Below, piece after piece: positions 8,720 to 17,769 of a stretch of DNA of 64,000 nucleotides. The position numbers and the translations under genes are program-made. The stretch is from CAYZGU01 sp964478165 (GTDB taxonomy: Bacteria; Poribacteria; WGA-4E; JAJDTR01), in assembly GCA_964478165.1 (NCBI GenBank), contig CAYZGU010000004.1:87659-151658 (forward strand), written 5' to 3'. The notes beneath the pieces were generated by a model. That model was not told the DNA's origin. It did not search any database and saw only the letters and a list, made by a program, of their open reading frames with translations. The number at the start of each line of letters is the position of its first letter. Positions within the stretch are counted from its first letter, which is position 1.

Positions 8720-10294
8720 ATGAGGTCTCCAGCACCCACCTATAAGATTATTTACAATTGGGACGGTGCACCACTCGATTACGCGGAATATCCGCAGTCA
8801 GTCGAACAATTCCTTGAAAAGGTATATGCACCAATACAGGATACGCAGGTAGACGCACTGTTTTGGTGCATTGGTGAGCATGAGGCGGAGTGGCCGTCAC
8901 AAACCATGGAAGTGGTGGGTGATTCGGTTAATCGTGTATACAATTCCGTGCGCAGCATGCGTCACGCGGAGAATATTCGCGCGATGTTTGAGCGAGGTGA
9001 AAACCCTTATGCTGCGATGGTTGCTCGTGGGCATGAGCAGGGAATTGATGTATATGCATCGGTGCGGATGAACGACCAACACTTCTGGAATCTTCAGAGT
9101 TTGGGAACTATGCAGACAACAGTGGCCGAAGGTCTAACACTGTTGCGAAGAGATCACCCGGAGTGGTGCCTTGGAGATCAAGCGCCCGGTTGGTGCACTA
9201 CCTCTTGGAATATGGCAATTCCCGAGATTAGAGCGCATAAGCTCGAGCTCATCACCGAAGCCTGTCGTCTCGCTGACTGGGATGGAGTGGAGTTGGACTG
9301 GCAACGACATGCCTTCCATCTTCCTGAGGCCGACGGGTACCGACTTCGTTACACTCTCACCGATTTACAGCGTGCTGTGCGGCGGATGACGGATGGAATC
9401 GCACAAGAACGAGGTAGGCCTTTTAATGTGGCGGCCCGGGTGGGGACAACAATCGAGGCATGTCGTCGGATAGGGTACGACATCGAGGCCTGGGTGAAGG
9501 AGGGACTATTTGACATCGTAATCCCTGCAGGGAACTCTGGCACAGATGACGGGATTGAAATCGAAGTGTTGGTGGAGTTGCTTGGAAGCACAGGAATAAA
9601 ACTGTATGGAGGTTTCGACAACGATGCGAGGCAGCAGACGCAACGTTTGGTTCCGGTTTCAGACTGGCGGGATGCGTGGTTTCGTGCGCTTTCTAAAGGC
9701 TATTTTGAGCGCGGTGCCCACGGCATATATGTTTTTAATTGGCATGGTACTGTGGAGACGCGGCGCGCGCTCTTAACCACCATTGGCGAACCTAAAACAC
9801 TGGAGGGAAAAAATAAGATATATTCGAGCGTCCACCGGAGCATTGCACCAAAGAACAGTTTGCGAGTTGATGCAGAACGAGATGATCGAATCTATGGTGA
9901 GACACCGGTGGCCCTCTATCGCACATTAACCGGCGATGGTCCGACATTCCAGATTCCTGTCTATGATCGTATTGACGAAGCAGCGAGACGTGGGAAATTG
10001 AAAAGTGTGGAGTTGCAGATTGAGTTAGCTCATTTTTCACTCGGGGACGAAGTTGACGTGAGAATGGATGGATATGAACTCGATGCACCAGTTCTTCGTA
10101 GCGCGACCGGTGAGGATGCTAACAATCCTTCTGATGTCGACGAAAATAGTTGGTTTGTATGGAACCTTTCGCCAGAGAGAGTTGACTTTGGCATTCACCA
10201 AATTCAGATATGCTTGGTTGCGCGTGATTCGCGGATTAGGGCACCACTTGTGGTGCAGCATGTCGAGATCGGGGTCAGCTACAACGAGTTTTGA
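8720..10294 (+). CDS. TIM-barrel glycoside-hydrolase-like protein (paralogue 2)
   Basis: A 524-residue protein with the same plan as the one at 5090-6673: a short N-terminal strand (YKIIYNWDGAPLDYAEY), a barrel strand carrying DGVELDWQRHAF, AARVGTTIEACRRIGYDIEAW, then DIVIPAGNSGTDDG, and a C-terminal beta domain with DEVDVRMDGYELDAP. The start is the ATG at 8720 because AAGGA lies seven bases before it; an upstream in-frame TTG lacks a ribosome site. It is 56 bases downstream of the rhamnulokinase and 32 bases upstream of a sugar-type oxidoreductase, so the three look like one transcription unit. The activity is unknown; a glycosidase on deoxy-sugar glycans is an inference from neighbours. 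Confidence 0.65.
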   Translation: MRSPAPTYKIIYNWDGAPLDYAEYPQSVEQFLEKVYAPIQDTQVDALFWCIGEHEAEWPSQTMEVVGDSVNRVYNSVRSMRHAENIRAMFERGENPYAAMVARGHEQGIDVYASVRMNDQHFWNLQSLGTMQTTVAEGLTLLRRDHPEWCLGDQAPGWCTTSWNMAIPEIRAHKLELITEACRLADWDGVELDWQRHAFHLPEADGYRLRYTLTDLQRAVRRMTDGIAQERGRPFNVAARVGTTIEACRRIGYDIEAWVKEGLFDIVIPAGNSGTDDGIEIEVLVELLGSTGIKLYGGFDNDARQQTQRLVPVSDWRDAWFRALSKGYFERGAHGIYVFNWHGTVETRRALLTTIGEPKTLEGKNKIYSSVHRSIAPKNSLRVDAERDDRIYGETPVALYRTLTGDGPTFQIPVYDRIDEAARRGKLKSVELQIELAHFSLGDEVDVRMDGYELDAPVLRSATGEDANNPSDVDENSWFVWNLSPERVDFGIHQIQICLVARDSRIRAPLVVQHVEIGVSYNEF

Positions 10295-10326
10295 ATTCCG
10301 AGCTGGTACTGGTTTATTGGTTTACG

Positions 10327-11562
10327 ATGGATAAAATTAGACTTGGACTGGTAGGTTGTGGCGGAATGGGTACGCGCCATCTCTATGGATTGCGCGAATT
10401 GACGCAAACCCCTTTCTGTAACGTTGAGCTGGGCGCGCTTTGCGATCTCAACCGCGAAAATGCAGAATTGGCGGCTTCAGAAGCGGAAAAACTTTTCGGT
10501 GTCAAGCCAGAGATATTTACTGATTTGGAGGAGATGACGTGCAAAGTCCCCGATCTCACGGCAGTCGACGTTGTCACAGATCCCTCGGTGCATCATAATG
10601 TCGTGTGTAAGGCCTTGGATCTTGGGCTACATGTAATGGTCGAGAAGCCAATGGCTATAACCGTCAAGGCGTGTCGGAAAATGTTGGAAGCGGCAGAGCG
10701 CAACCGCCGGTTGTTGTCAGTCGCGGAAAACTATCGACGCGATCCTTCTGCTCGCCTGGTTCGCCATCTTATTCAGACGGGTGCAATTGGTGAACCCTAT
10801 ATGGCATTGTTCCATTCGCTTAATCCGACCGACGAGATTTTTATTACACCCTGGAGACATCTTAAAGACAGGGGGGGGGCTATTCTCGACTGGGGTGTAC
10901 ACTTTGCCGATATGATACGGTACCAACTAGGAGATATAGTGGAGGTGTACGGAGATGTGAGATTGGTGGAACCTGTGAGAAGAAAGGCAGAAAGCATAGG
11001 GAATACCTACACCTTTTACCAGGAGCGGTTTGAGGAGATGGACTCTGAGGTTCGGGCAACAGCAGAAGATACTTCGCTCGCGATGTTCCGGATGGAGAGC
11101 GGAGTCAGTGTGAGCTGGATTGCGGCTCTGAGCGGTCACGCTAGTGACGGTCGCGAAGTCGTCCTAGGAACCGAGGGTAGCATCGCAGGTTTTGGAACGC
11201 GCGGCGGCAGTATCAGTATGAGGCGTAGGACACAGGAGGAGATGAGCTACGAAGACATTTTAGAAAATTGGAACGATTTCGGCCTTGAGCCGCTGGCGGA
11301 GCATCTGTTTCCGTCTGCGAGTGCGTCTGGTGACGCAGTTGTTGATTCGAAGATAATTGCGCTGGAATATTTCGAACTCGCTGAAGCCATTCTCCATGGA
11401 CGCCCCTTAGAAGTAGATGGGAGCTGTGGCTTAAAGGATGTCGCGGCAGTTTACGCCATATTTGAATCTTCTCGGGCAGGTCGGACTGTGAAGATGGCCG
11501 AGGTGGAATCTTGCCAAGTGTACGATTATCAGGCAGAGATTGATGAGTCGTTGGCAATATAG
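10327..11562 (+). CDS. Gfo/Idh/MocA family oxidoreductase
   Basis: A 411-residue NAD(P)-dependent dehydrogenase. The N-terminal Rossmann fold starts RLGLVGCGGMGTRH; the family signature EKP appears in VMVEKPMAITVKACRKM, and the C-terminal alpha/beta domain includes GAILDWGVHFADMIRYQLG, where Asp and His form the usual active-site pair. An upstream in-frame start at 10291 would add only hydrophobic, non-family residues, so the ATG at 10327 is chosen, though its ribosome site is weak. It probably oxidises a sugar or cyclitol. A run of nine G at about 10871-10879 lies inside the gene and could be a slippage hot spot. Confidence 0.88.
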   Translation: MDKIRLGLVGCGGMGTRHLYGLRELTQTPFCNVELGALCDLNRENAELAASEAEKLFGVKPEIFTDLEEMTCKVPDLTAVDVVTDPSVHHNVVCKALDLGLHVMVEKPMAITVKACRKMLEAAERNRRLLSVAENYRRDPSARLVRHLIQTGAIGEPYMALFHSLNPTDEIFITPWRHLKDRGGAILDWGVHFADMIRYQLGDIVEVYGDVRLVEPVRRKAESIGNTYTFYQERFEEMDSEVRATAEDTSLAMFRMESGVSVSWIAALSGHASDGREVVLGTEGSIAGFGTRGGSISMRRRTQEEMSYEDILENWNDFGLEPLAEHLFPSASASGDAVVDSKIIALEYFELAEAILHGRPLEVDGSCGLKDVAAVYAIFESSRAGRTVKMAEVESCQVYDYQAEIDESLAI

Positions 11563-11802
11563 CAATGGCCACCATCAGGGAGCAGGTCGAATGCAGACCA
11601 GGAACGCTTATTGACAATCCGGTTTACCTATGACCATTTTCGTTACTGGTCCACACTATTGTGCTTGGGGGCTTAGTACAGAGGGTGCGGGTGGAAGATG
11701 AGTGCCGTCTCAGGGATTATGAGGTGCGGGGGCGCGCTTGTTCGCCTAGTGGGGGGGCAAATTTATCGTCAATGTCAAGTTGATGGGTCAGGAAGGTTTC
11801 AT

Positions 11803-12660
11803 ATGAAATATCGGAGTTTTGGCCAAACGGGTATGCGGCTGAGCGTGGTGGGTCTGGGGGGGTTGCTCGCACATTATGAAGGGGCGTGTGGCCACCCGCC
11901 ACCTGAGGAAAAGCGCCGAATCTACCTACGCTCGGTAGAATTAGGAATAAACCTATTTGATATGGGTTATGGAGATGAAATTTACATACCCGAAGAACTG
12001 AAGGGTGGAGGAAAGAATCACTACTTTTCTCTAAAAGTGGGATCCCCTTCGGCGAATGAACTTGAAGGGCTTGTTGACAAGCACCTCTGTAATGTGCGGC
12101 GAGATACCATCGACATTCTTCGGGTACATCACTATGCCTACATGCAGGATGACAGGCTGGTCGAACGGATTGCTGGATTGAAACAAGTGGGAAAAGTCCG
12201 CGCTCTCTGCCTGATTCGCCATTTTCGAGCTGACCAAGAATCCTATGTAGATCGTGGACCAGAACCAGAAGCTGACGCAGATTTGGTCATTTACAACTAC
12301 GTCTGTCGTTGGCAAGCGCCGGGCATCGAACATGCTTCTGTCGCAGACAAAGGGGTGCTAGTTATGAAGGCACTCGGTAGCCAATGGCTGAGTTGGGCGG
12401 ATAAGACGCAAACCGATTGGACGAAGGCTACCAAAGAAACCATCGTGAAGCTATCTGCTCGTGGAGAGGGAATGCGCAATGATTTGGAGCTTGCGTACCC
12501 CATAATTGCGGGACCGTGGTACGAGTTAGCCCAATCCGGAGAAGATATTCCCCGTACAGAGCGAGCTGTCCAGTGGGTCTTGGAAAATGAAGGTGTGAGC
12601 AGTGTCTTAGTAGCATTTGCTAGTGTTGCGGAACTCGAAGAAGGCTTGGCTGTCAGATAA
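11803..12660 (+). CDS. Aldo/keto reductase family protein
   Basis: The protein of 285 residues starts KYRSFGQTGMRLSVVGLGG, the standard aldo/keto reductase N-terminus. An AGGAAGG ribosome site precedes the ATG at 11803; the longer frame from 11698 has no family match in its first 35 residues. Members of the catalytic tetrad are visible: Asp and Tyr in FDMGYGDE, Lys in FSLKVGSP, and His in LRVHHYAY. It is a little shorter than typical AKRs (about 300-330), mainly in the C-terminal cofactor-binding region. It would reduce or oxidise carbonyl groups of sugars with NAD(P)H. The gene sits between an intact and a broken Gfo/Idh/MocA gene, which supports a role in sugar redox chemistry. Confidence 0.82.
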   Translation: MKYRSFGQTGMRLSVVGLGGLLAHYEGACGHPPPEEKRRIYLRSVELGINLFDMGYGDEIYIPEELKGGGKNHYFSLKVGSPSANELEGLVDKHLCNVRRDTIDILRVHHYAYMQDDRLVERIAGLKQVGKVRALCLIRHFRADQESYVDRGPEPEADADLVIYNYVCRWQAPGIEHASVADKGVLVMKALGSQWLSWADKTQTDWTKATKETIVKLSARGEGMRNDLELAYPIIAGPWYELAQSGEDIPRTERAVQWVLENEGVSSVLVAFASVAELEEGLAVR

Positions 12661-12731
12661 TCCTGCGCCTCAAACGTATTGCTTTCACGTGCGGTAGCCC
12701 ATTTTTTATCTGAAGAAAGAGAGAAGAGATA

Positions 12732-13612
12732 ATGGCAAAAATGTACCGCGCTGGAATCGTTGGATGTGGTGGCATGGGACGTTCACATGCAAAAGCGTGG
12801 ACGGAGCATCCTGCTGTCGAGCTTGTTTCGGTAGCGGACATCGACAAAGGCGTAGCGCAGCACTTTGCGGAGGAATTTGACGTCCCTGAAGTATTCGCCG
12901 ACTATCACGAAATGTATAGAGACGCGGCTCTCGATGTCGTTAGTATTCCAACATGGAAAGGCGTGCGTGCTGAGATTGCCGTCGCGGCAGCAGATGCGGG
13001 AATAAGAGGTATAATCGGTGAAAAGCCGATGGCAGGATTGCTGAATACAGGGACTCATGGCATCGATTTATGGCGATATTTCCTATCGGATTCGGAAACA
13101 AGTTGGGTAATTGGACAGACTTCACGGACTTCGGATAGGTGAGAACGGCGGAGTCGTTGCGAAGATTTGTGCATGGGGTTGGTCTGTTTTGAAGGTGGTA
13201 CGCGTTCCGTATACGAAGGCGATTTGCCGTAACCGGGTGTGGAAATGCCCCGCATCTACGGTACGGAAGGCAAAATTACTACGGGGGAGGGTGGTGTCGT
13301 CCTTCTCCAAACTCATGAGCTGAGTGGTTGGCGGTAGATTCATCCAACTCCGGAGCCGAAAAATCAGTATGAAGAATTTATTGATTGGTTTGAAGAGAAA
13401 ATCCCGGAACATCGTAGTACTGGACGACAGGCACGCTACACATTAGAAATAATGATGGCGATATACGAATCGTTACGAATCAAGAATGTGGTCGTAATGC
13501 CACTCGAGATTAGAGAATCACCGCTGGAGTTAATGGTGCAAGACGGTACGCTCCCTGTTATCAAGGAGGGACGTTACGATATTCGAAGGCCATTTCCGGA
13601 GGAGCAAAGATG
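12732..13612 (+). pseudogene. Broken Gfo/Idh/MocA oxidoreductase gene
   Basis: The start is intact: RAGIVGCGGMGRSHAKAW is a good Rossmann motif, and GEKPMAG gives the family EKP signature at about residue 100. The sequence then jumps straight to GTHGIDLWRYF, which in intact members comes 60-90 residues later, so an internal deletion removed the middle. A frame change before 13142 follows. Downstream, other frames show GGTRSVYEGDLP, PRIYGTEGKI and finally EEFIDWFEEKIPEHRS through PFPEEQR, which are recognisable C-terminal parts of the same family. One large deletion plus at least two frame breaks leave no chance of a working enzyme. GC and style match the neighbours, so this is a local gene in decay and not an import. 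Confidence 0.85.
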
Positions 13613-13662
13613 AATCCTCGTTCACTGTTGGCAGCAAACCTAAACATACGGAGGTCCATAAA

Positions 13663-14841
13663 ATGGCCGGTCGTCGATTTATTGGTGCTTTGTATACCTA
13701 CCCATGGGATTTGATTGATGAAGGTCTCGATCTTGCGCTCGATCGCATCATCGATCTGACTGACTGTCAGGAGATTTTGTTAACGCCGTGTTATCACCGT
13801 TCAACTTACTTCCTACCCCATAATCCCAAGCGTCCCGTATACTTTGGCGAAAATGGAGCTATCTATTTCTCACCTGACTTGTCAAGGTATGTGGGCACTC
13901 GTATTCGACCTCGCGTTAGTAAGGAGGTCACTGATGACGCGTATTTCGACCGAATCGTTGAAGCAATCGGAAAACGGGGCCTAAAATTGTCGGCGTGGAT
14001 GGTGTATACCTTTCAAGATTTCCTGTCAGAACGGTATCCCGAATTTGCCAAACACGATGCGTTCGGTTGTCCCTACGTGGGTCAGCTCAGTACCGCGCCT
14101 GCCGACGTTCGGGCTTATTTTCTCACGCTGACCGCCGAGGTTTTGGAACGATATCATCCAGTAGCAGTATGGGTTGAATCACTCATGCGTCGTGGGTTCG
14201 GAATGCCGCCGAAACGGCGTGCCGAGATTTCGCCGCAGTGCCAGTTTCTTCTAAGTCTGTGTTTCAATCCGTCTTCAATAGCAAATGCAAATGTGGGTGG
14301 TATGGACGCTGAACGCTTTCGATGCCAGGTGGTTGACTGGTTACGACCTCGGCTTTCCCGATTACCAACCAAGGAAGACAGTTTAACTGTTACTGACGAA
14401 TGGATTGTCAAAGCCTTTGATGGCCAGCTCCAACAGTATTTGTCCATTTCCCGCAAGAATACGACAGCACTTTGGCTAGAGGTTGCCAACCTGATTCGTC
14501 AGAGTGGGGCCAAAGTTCAGACGAACCTTGCCGATATGGCTAGTGCACTGAGAAACGATTTAGACCCAAGCATCAATAAAAGCATCGATAGACTCAGTGT
14601 TAGCCTCACAGAAACTGGTGAAACGGCATCTGCGGAGGTGCTAGCTCTTGGTCGTCAGATTGCCCCGGGTGGCGAGGTGTTTATACAAGCTGGCACGGGC
14701 GGGCTGACAGACTCTAATCGTTTGGCTAAAGAGTTGAAGACTGCTGCCGATGCTGGTGTCGTTGGCGCGACGTTCTATAATTATGGGTTGCTGCGCGAAG
14801 ATCAGCTGAGCTCCATCGGTACAGCCTTGCGATCTCTATAG
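13663..14841 (+). CDS. Putative TIM-barrel protein, glycosidase-like, unknown function
   Basis: A 392-residue protein preceded by CGGAGGT at a suitable distance. The layout suggests a TIM barrel: LLTPCYHRSTYFLPHNP early, LKLSAWMVYTFQDFLSERYPE (a typical barrel strand with Trp and Glu), a central VAVWVESLMRRGFGMPPKRR, then SLTVTDEW and a last strand GVVGATFYNYGLL. This resembles hypothetical glycosyl-hydrolase-like proteins often found in sugar-degradation clusters, but I do not recognise a named family. No signal peptide is present. It follows the broken oxidoreductase gene by 50 bases and precedes a short spacer with a perfect hairpin. Confidence 0.55.
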   Translation: MAGRRFIGALYTYPWDLIDEGLDLALDRIIDLTDCQEILLTPCYHRSTYFLPHNPKRPVYFGENGAIYFSPDLSRYVGTRIRPRVSKEVTDDAYFDRIVEAIGKRGLKLSAWMVYTFQDFLSERYPEFAKHDAFGCPYVGQLSTAPADVRAYFLTLTAEVLERYHPVAVWVESLMRRGFGMPPKRRAEISPQCQFLLSLCFNPSSIANANVGGMDAERFRCQVVDWLRPRLSRLPTKEDSLTVTDEWIVKAFDGQLQQYLSISRKNTTALWLEVANLIRQSGAKVQTNLADMASALRNDLDPSINKSIDRLSVSLTETGETASAEVLALGRQIAPGGEVFIQAGTGGLTDSNRLAKELKTAADAGVVGATFYNYGLLREDQLSSIGTALRSL

Positions 14842-14942
14842 TGTTATATCGTTCGTTGTGCCTTCCACCTGACCATTGCGCGATTTCGCTTTCCTCCTTC
14901 GCTACCACATTTTCTGTGATTCATCGTGCATTGTTTAATACT

Positions 14943-14961
14943 GCAAAACACCCTGTTTTGC
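14943..14961. promoter_or_regulatory. Perfect 8-bp inverted repeat with 3-base loop
   Basis: GCAAAACA and TGTTTTGC face each other around CCC. It lies about 100 bases after one stop and 29 bases before the next start. No T run follows, so it is a poor intrinsic terminator; an operator or an mRNA hairpin near the start of the dipeptidase-like gene is the alternative. Confidence 0.35.
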
Positions 14962-14990
14962 GCTTGAGAATTTCTCTATAGTCGCCTATA

Positions 14991-16202
14991 ATGTCGTCCG
15001 TACTGAAAGTAGGTCTGAGTATGAAGAAAACATCACTTAGTCAAATACACGTCAATGCAAAGAAAACCGCACATTTAGGATTGGACCTCGGTAGGAAGAT
15101 TGGTGTCCTTGATCCAACGATAAAATCTACGACAGCGCACACGTACGATACAGGGAAATGCGATGAGCTCCATCGAAAACTTGTAGTGGTCGATTCGTAT
15201 TCTGCGGCGGTCGATCTCGATGCTCTTCAACGCGGACGGGTCGATGTCGTAGTGCAAGCGCTCCAAGCCGAGGAGCGCTTTGTCCAAATTCCGCCGCAGT
15301 CAGTATTAGATTCGCCACCGAAAGGGCTTACGATTTGGGAACATGTCTTTAAGGGTTCAGCGCTTGTTGAGAGGGTAACACAGCTGATTGACGAACATTT
15401 GCAGTTTATCGAAGCATATGATGACTATATCGAATTGGCATTGACTGAGGGGGACGTTCGACGCATCGTTGCATCCGGGAAGATTGCTATGGTGATGATG
15501 CTTGCGAGTGGGATAATTGACAACAGTCTGGAGGTTCTAAGAAAGTATTATGGAGCTGGAATCCGCGTGATGGCGCTTTGTCATCTAGGATCGGTGGGTT
15601 GGGCGGACTCGACAGCTGAGCTCAAGCAACATCCGGGATTGACTGATTTTGGAAGGAGAGTTCTAATCGCCTGTAACGAAATGGGAATATTAATCGACTT
15701 ATCACATGCTTCGGATCAGACCTGTTGGGATTCTCTTGATGTTGTGACGAAACCAATTGTTGCTACACATACAAAGTGTCGTGCTCTAAGCCACAGCCCT
15801 CGTGATTTGAGCGATGAGCTAATCTGTGCAATTGCTGAGACAGGGGGAGTTGTCGGGATTCTTGCGTCGACAAACCGCACCTCTCTTGAATCTCAGCAAG
15901 CGCGCCTGAACCGAGATCTGGGACTTGTAGATAAATATTCCGATCCATTTGAATTTGCCGCTGCCAAGCTGGCTGACGCAGAACTCTGGGGAACGAAGTT
16001 GGACTTAGAGAGTATTGACCATGCTGTACAATTGGTAGGAGTCGATCACGTCAGTCTCGCTTCACACTTTCAAAATGTTCCGCAATGGAAGGAATTTACG
16101 GAAGGATTGATTGATCGTGGTTACCGGGAAACGGAGGTCCGGAAGATTATGGGAGAAAATATGCTTCGTGTCCTCCAAGAGACCATTGGAACAGACGCAT
16201 AG
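14991..16202 (+). CDS. Peptidase M19 (membrane dipeptidase) homologue with degenerate metal site
   Basis: The 403-residue protein aligns by motif order with renal-dipeptidase-type M19 enzymes: VVVDSYSAAVDL, then YYGAGIRVMALCH, LIDLSHASDQT, PIVATHTKCRALSHSPRDLSDE and LVGVDHVSLASHFQN, ending in the usual MGENMLRVL. The DLSHAS and THTKCRAL histidines remain. However, the strand-1 HxD is replaced by SYS, the bridging Glu of the IEGG block is replaced (MLASGIIDN), and the final Asp of GSDFDG is replaced (ASHFQN). Compare the intact copy at 37334-38383. It therefore looks like a pseudoenzyme or a relative with a changed metal site. An in-frame ATG at 15021 is an alternative start. A small orphan gene follows after 30 bases. 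Confidence 0.75.
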   Translation: MSSVLKVGLSMKKTSLSQIHVNAKKTAHLGLDLGRKIGVLDPTIKSTTAHTYDTGKCDELHRKLVVVDSYSAAVDLDALQRGRVDVVVQALQAEERFVQIPPQSVLDSPPKGLTIWEHVFKGSALVERVTQLIDEHLQFIEAYDDYIELALTEGDVRRIVASGKIAMVMMLASGIIDNSLEVLRKYYGAGIRVMALCHLGSVGWADSTAELKQHPGLTDFGRRVLIACNEMGILIDLSHASDQTCWDSLDVVTKPIVATHTKCRALSHSPRDLSDELICAIAETGGVVGILASTNRTSLESQQARLNRDLGLVDKYSDPFEFAAAKLADAELWGTKLDLESIDHAVQLVGVDHVSLASHFQNVPQWKEFTEGLIDRGYRETEVRKIMGENMLRVLQETIGTDA

Positions 16203-16232
16203 AACATCAAAATACCAACAAGGAAAGATGAG

Positions 16233-17024
16233 GTGCTAACTGTGAAGAATAAACCTTCTCGATCTTCGGACGTCTGCGATTTCAGCCGTTCGTTCATGGC
16301 CTGGGATGCACCGTATGATGCGAACGACCGGCGTAAACCGGGGCACATGCCGTGGGGAAATAGTGCACGTATTCAGCTTGATGCACGCTGCGAACTGACA
16401 GACGGGAAGACAGGTGAGACGGAGGAATTTTTTCTGATTACACCGTGTCGAACCGAATGGATGTATCGTTCTGACACACTGTTCCAGTTGCCCAACGATG
16501 AGTATTGTGCGGTTTGGTCACGCCACGATTTTCTTGGGCTTGGTGGTGCTCACCATCGGAATCGTGGAAGTGGGGTTGCACAAAAAATCAGTGACAACTT
16601 TAGTGGATTTCGCTTGACCGTACGGAATTTTCCGCGGCCTAGATTCCTCAGGGATGATGGGGAGATTATTGATGCGACGCTCAAGGATGTGCCGCTTATT
16701 GCGCGAACCGAAATATGGGACGAGACTGAAGAATCGTTTGCTATGATAGAGTATCCAATGAAGACCATGAATATCCATCCGGAACGGAAGCGTTATCAAG
16801 TTGACACCGGTCCATTGCTGTTTCCCGATTTGAACTGCATGGTGGAGCGCCCGGTGGAACGGTTTTCAGTTGCATTCGTGTGTTACAATACCTTTGATGT
16901 GGCGGAGTTTATTCTGCGCGTTCGGACCTCTATTCGTGAAGGAGAGGTTGAAAATCAGACTATCTTGGACTATTCCGACATCCGTCGTGTGCCAGCGAAA
17001 AACACAATTATTGCTGCCGAGTGA
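16233..17024 (+). CDS. Hypothetical protein
   Basis: An open frame of 263 codons starting at GTG, with AAGGAAAG six bases upstream; a second GTG lies nine bases further in. I do not recognise the family. The sequence is soluble, with no signal peptide or membrane segment, and is rich in Arg, Asp and aromatic residues (WGNSARIQLDARCEL, CRTEWMYRSDTLFQLPNDEY, FSVAFVCYNTFDVAEF), which suggests a beta-rich fold. It sits 30 bases after the M19-like gene and is probably co-transcribed with it. It is followed by a possible terminator and a long empty spacer, so the pair may form a short operon. Confidence 0.6.
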   Translation: MLTVKNKPSRSSDVCDFSRSFMAWDAPYDANDRRKPGHMPWGNSARIQLDARCELTDGKTGETEEFFLITPCRTEWMYRSDTLFQLPNDEYCAVWSRHDFLGLGGAHHRNRGSGVAQKISDNFSGFRLTVRNFPRPRFLRDDGEIIDATLKDVPLIARTEIWDETEESFAMIEYPMKTMNIHPERKRYQVDTGPLLFPDLNCMVERPVERFSVAFVCYNTFDVAEFILRVRTSIREGEVENQTILDYSDIRRVPAKNTIIAAE

Positions 17025-17053
17025 ATGTAAAGCATTAGCCGTTCTAATTCATT

Positions 17054-17097
17054 GATTCTGGAATCCAAGTTTGAATGATGTGTCCAGATTCTTTTTT
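17054..17097 (+). terminator. Possible Rho-independent terminator
   Basis: An imperfect 9-bp stem (GATTCTGGA against TCCAGATTC, eight pairs, one T-T mismatch) with a 20-base loop is followed directly by six T. It lies 30 bases after the stop of the hypothetical gene. The long loop makes it weak. Confidence 0.35.
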
Positions 17098-17769
17098 AGA
17101 GCCCGAGATGAAGACTGGAATTTCGTCTGGTTAGCGTCATCCCATTATGCCTGGTCATGAGGTTGAAATCAATCGGCTGTGCTGCTGTAAAGCTTCAGTT
17201 CCTTACTGACATTGAGTCAGGAAGCTTGCCGAGCTGAAACGCCGGTGGGGTGTGCGATTCTCATCGATGAAGAGGGAAATCAAGTTTCTATGTAGGTGCT
17301 AATCGCTTAATTAGTATGGACCAGATTGGGAACAGTGATTCTTCAACGATCCTATGCACGGATGGTGCGTAGCGAGATATTTGTTACAGGCCTGGAGTAA
17401 GTAACGCATTGTGGGCGGTTGGATTTGGGATTGGGTATCGACGACGTGTTGATGCACAGTGTTCTAGGGAACAACGCTAGTCAACCATTCGTTGAAATCA
17501 ATGCTTGGCGGGAGAGATGACGGACAACTATGTGGACGGAAGTCAATCCCGATACCAAGTTTGAATAGGATTTCGACGTTATTGTTTTAAGTCACGATAG
17601 GTCATAGAATCTAGACAACGGAAAATGTCGATTTCTTCCTTTCAGACACAACCCGGGTTTGTTGGAACAATGTAAACGGGTAAGCAAAAGGCCCTTAAGA
17701 CTTGAACAAACGTGGTTTTACAGTGAGAATGTTCCCTGTTCCACAGCTAAATCTTCGGGAGAACTTGAG
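17098..17769. other. Intergenic region without recognisable gene
   Basis: About 670 bases with no convincing coding frame. The composition resembles neighbouring genes more than an AT-rich promoter zone, so it may be the eroded remains of a gene, but I could not match it to any family. Confidence 0.4.

Noticed and set aside
15000..16202. M19-like gene as a normal active dipeptidase
   Set aside because: Key metal-ligand positions are replaced, unlike the intact copy at 37334-38383.
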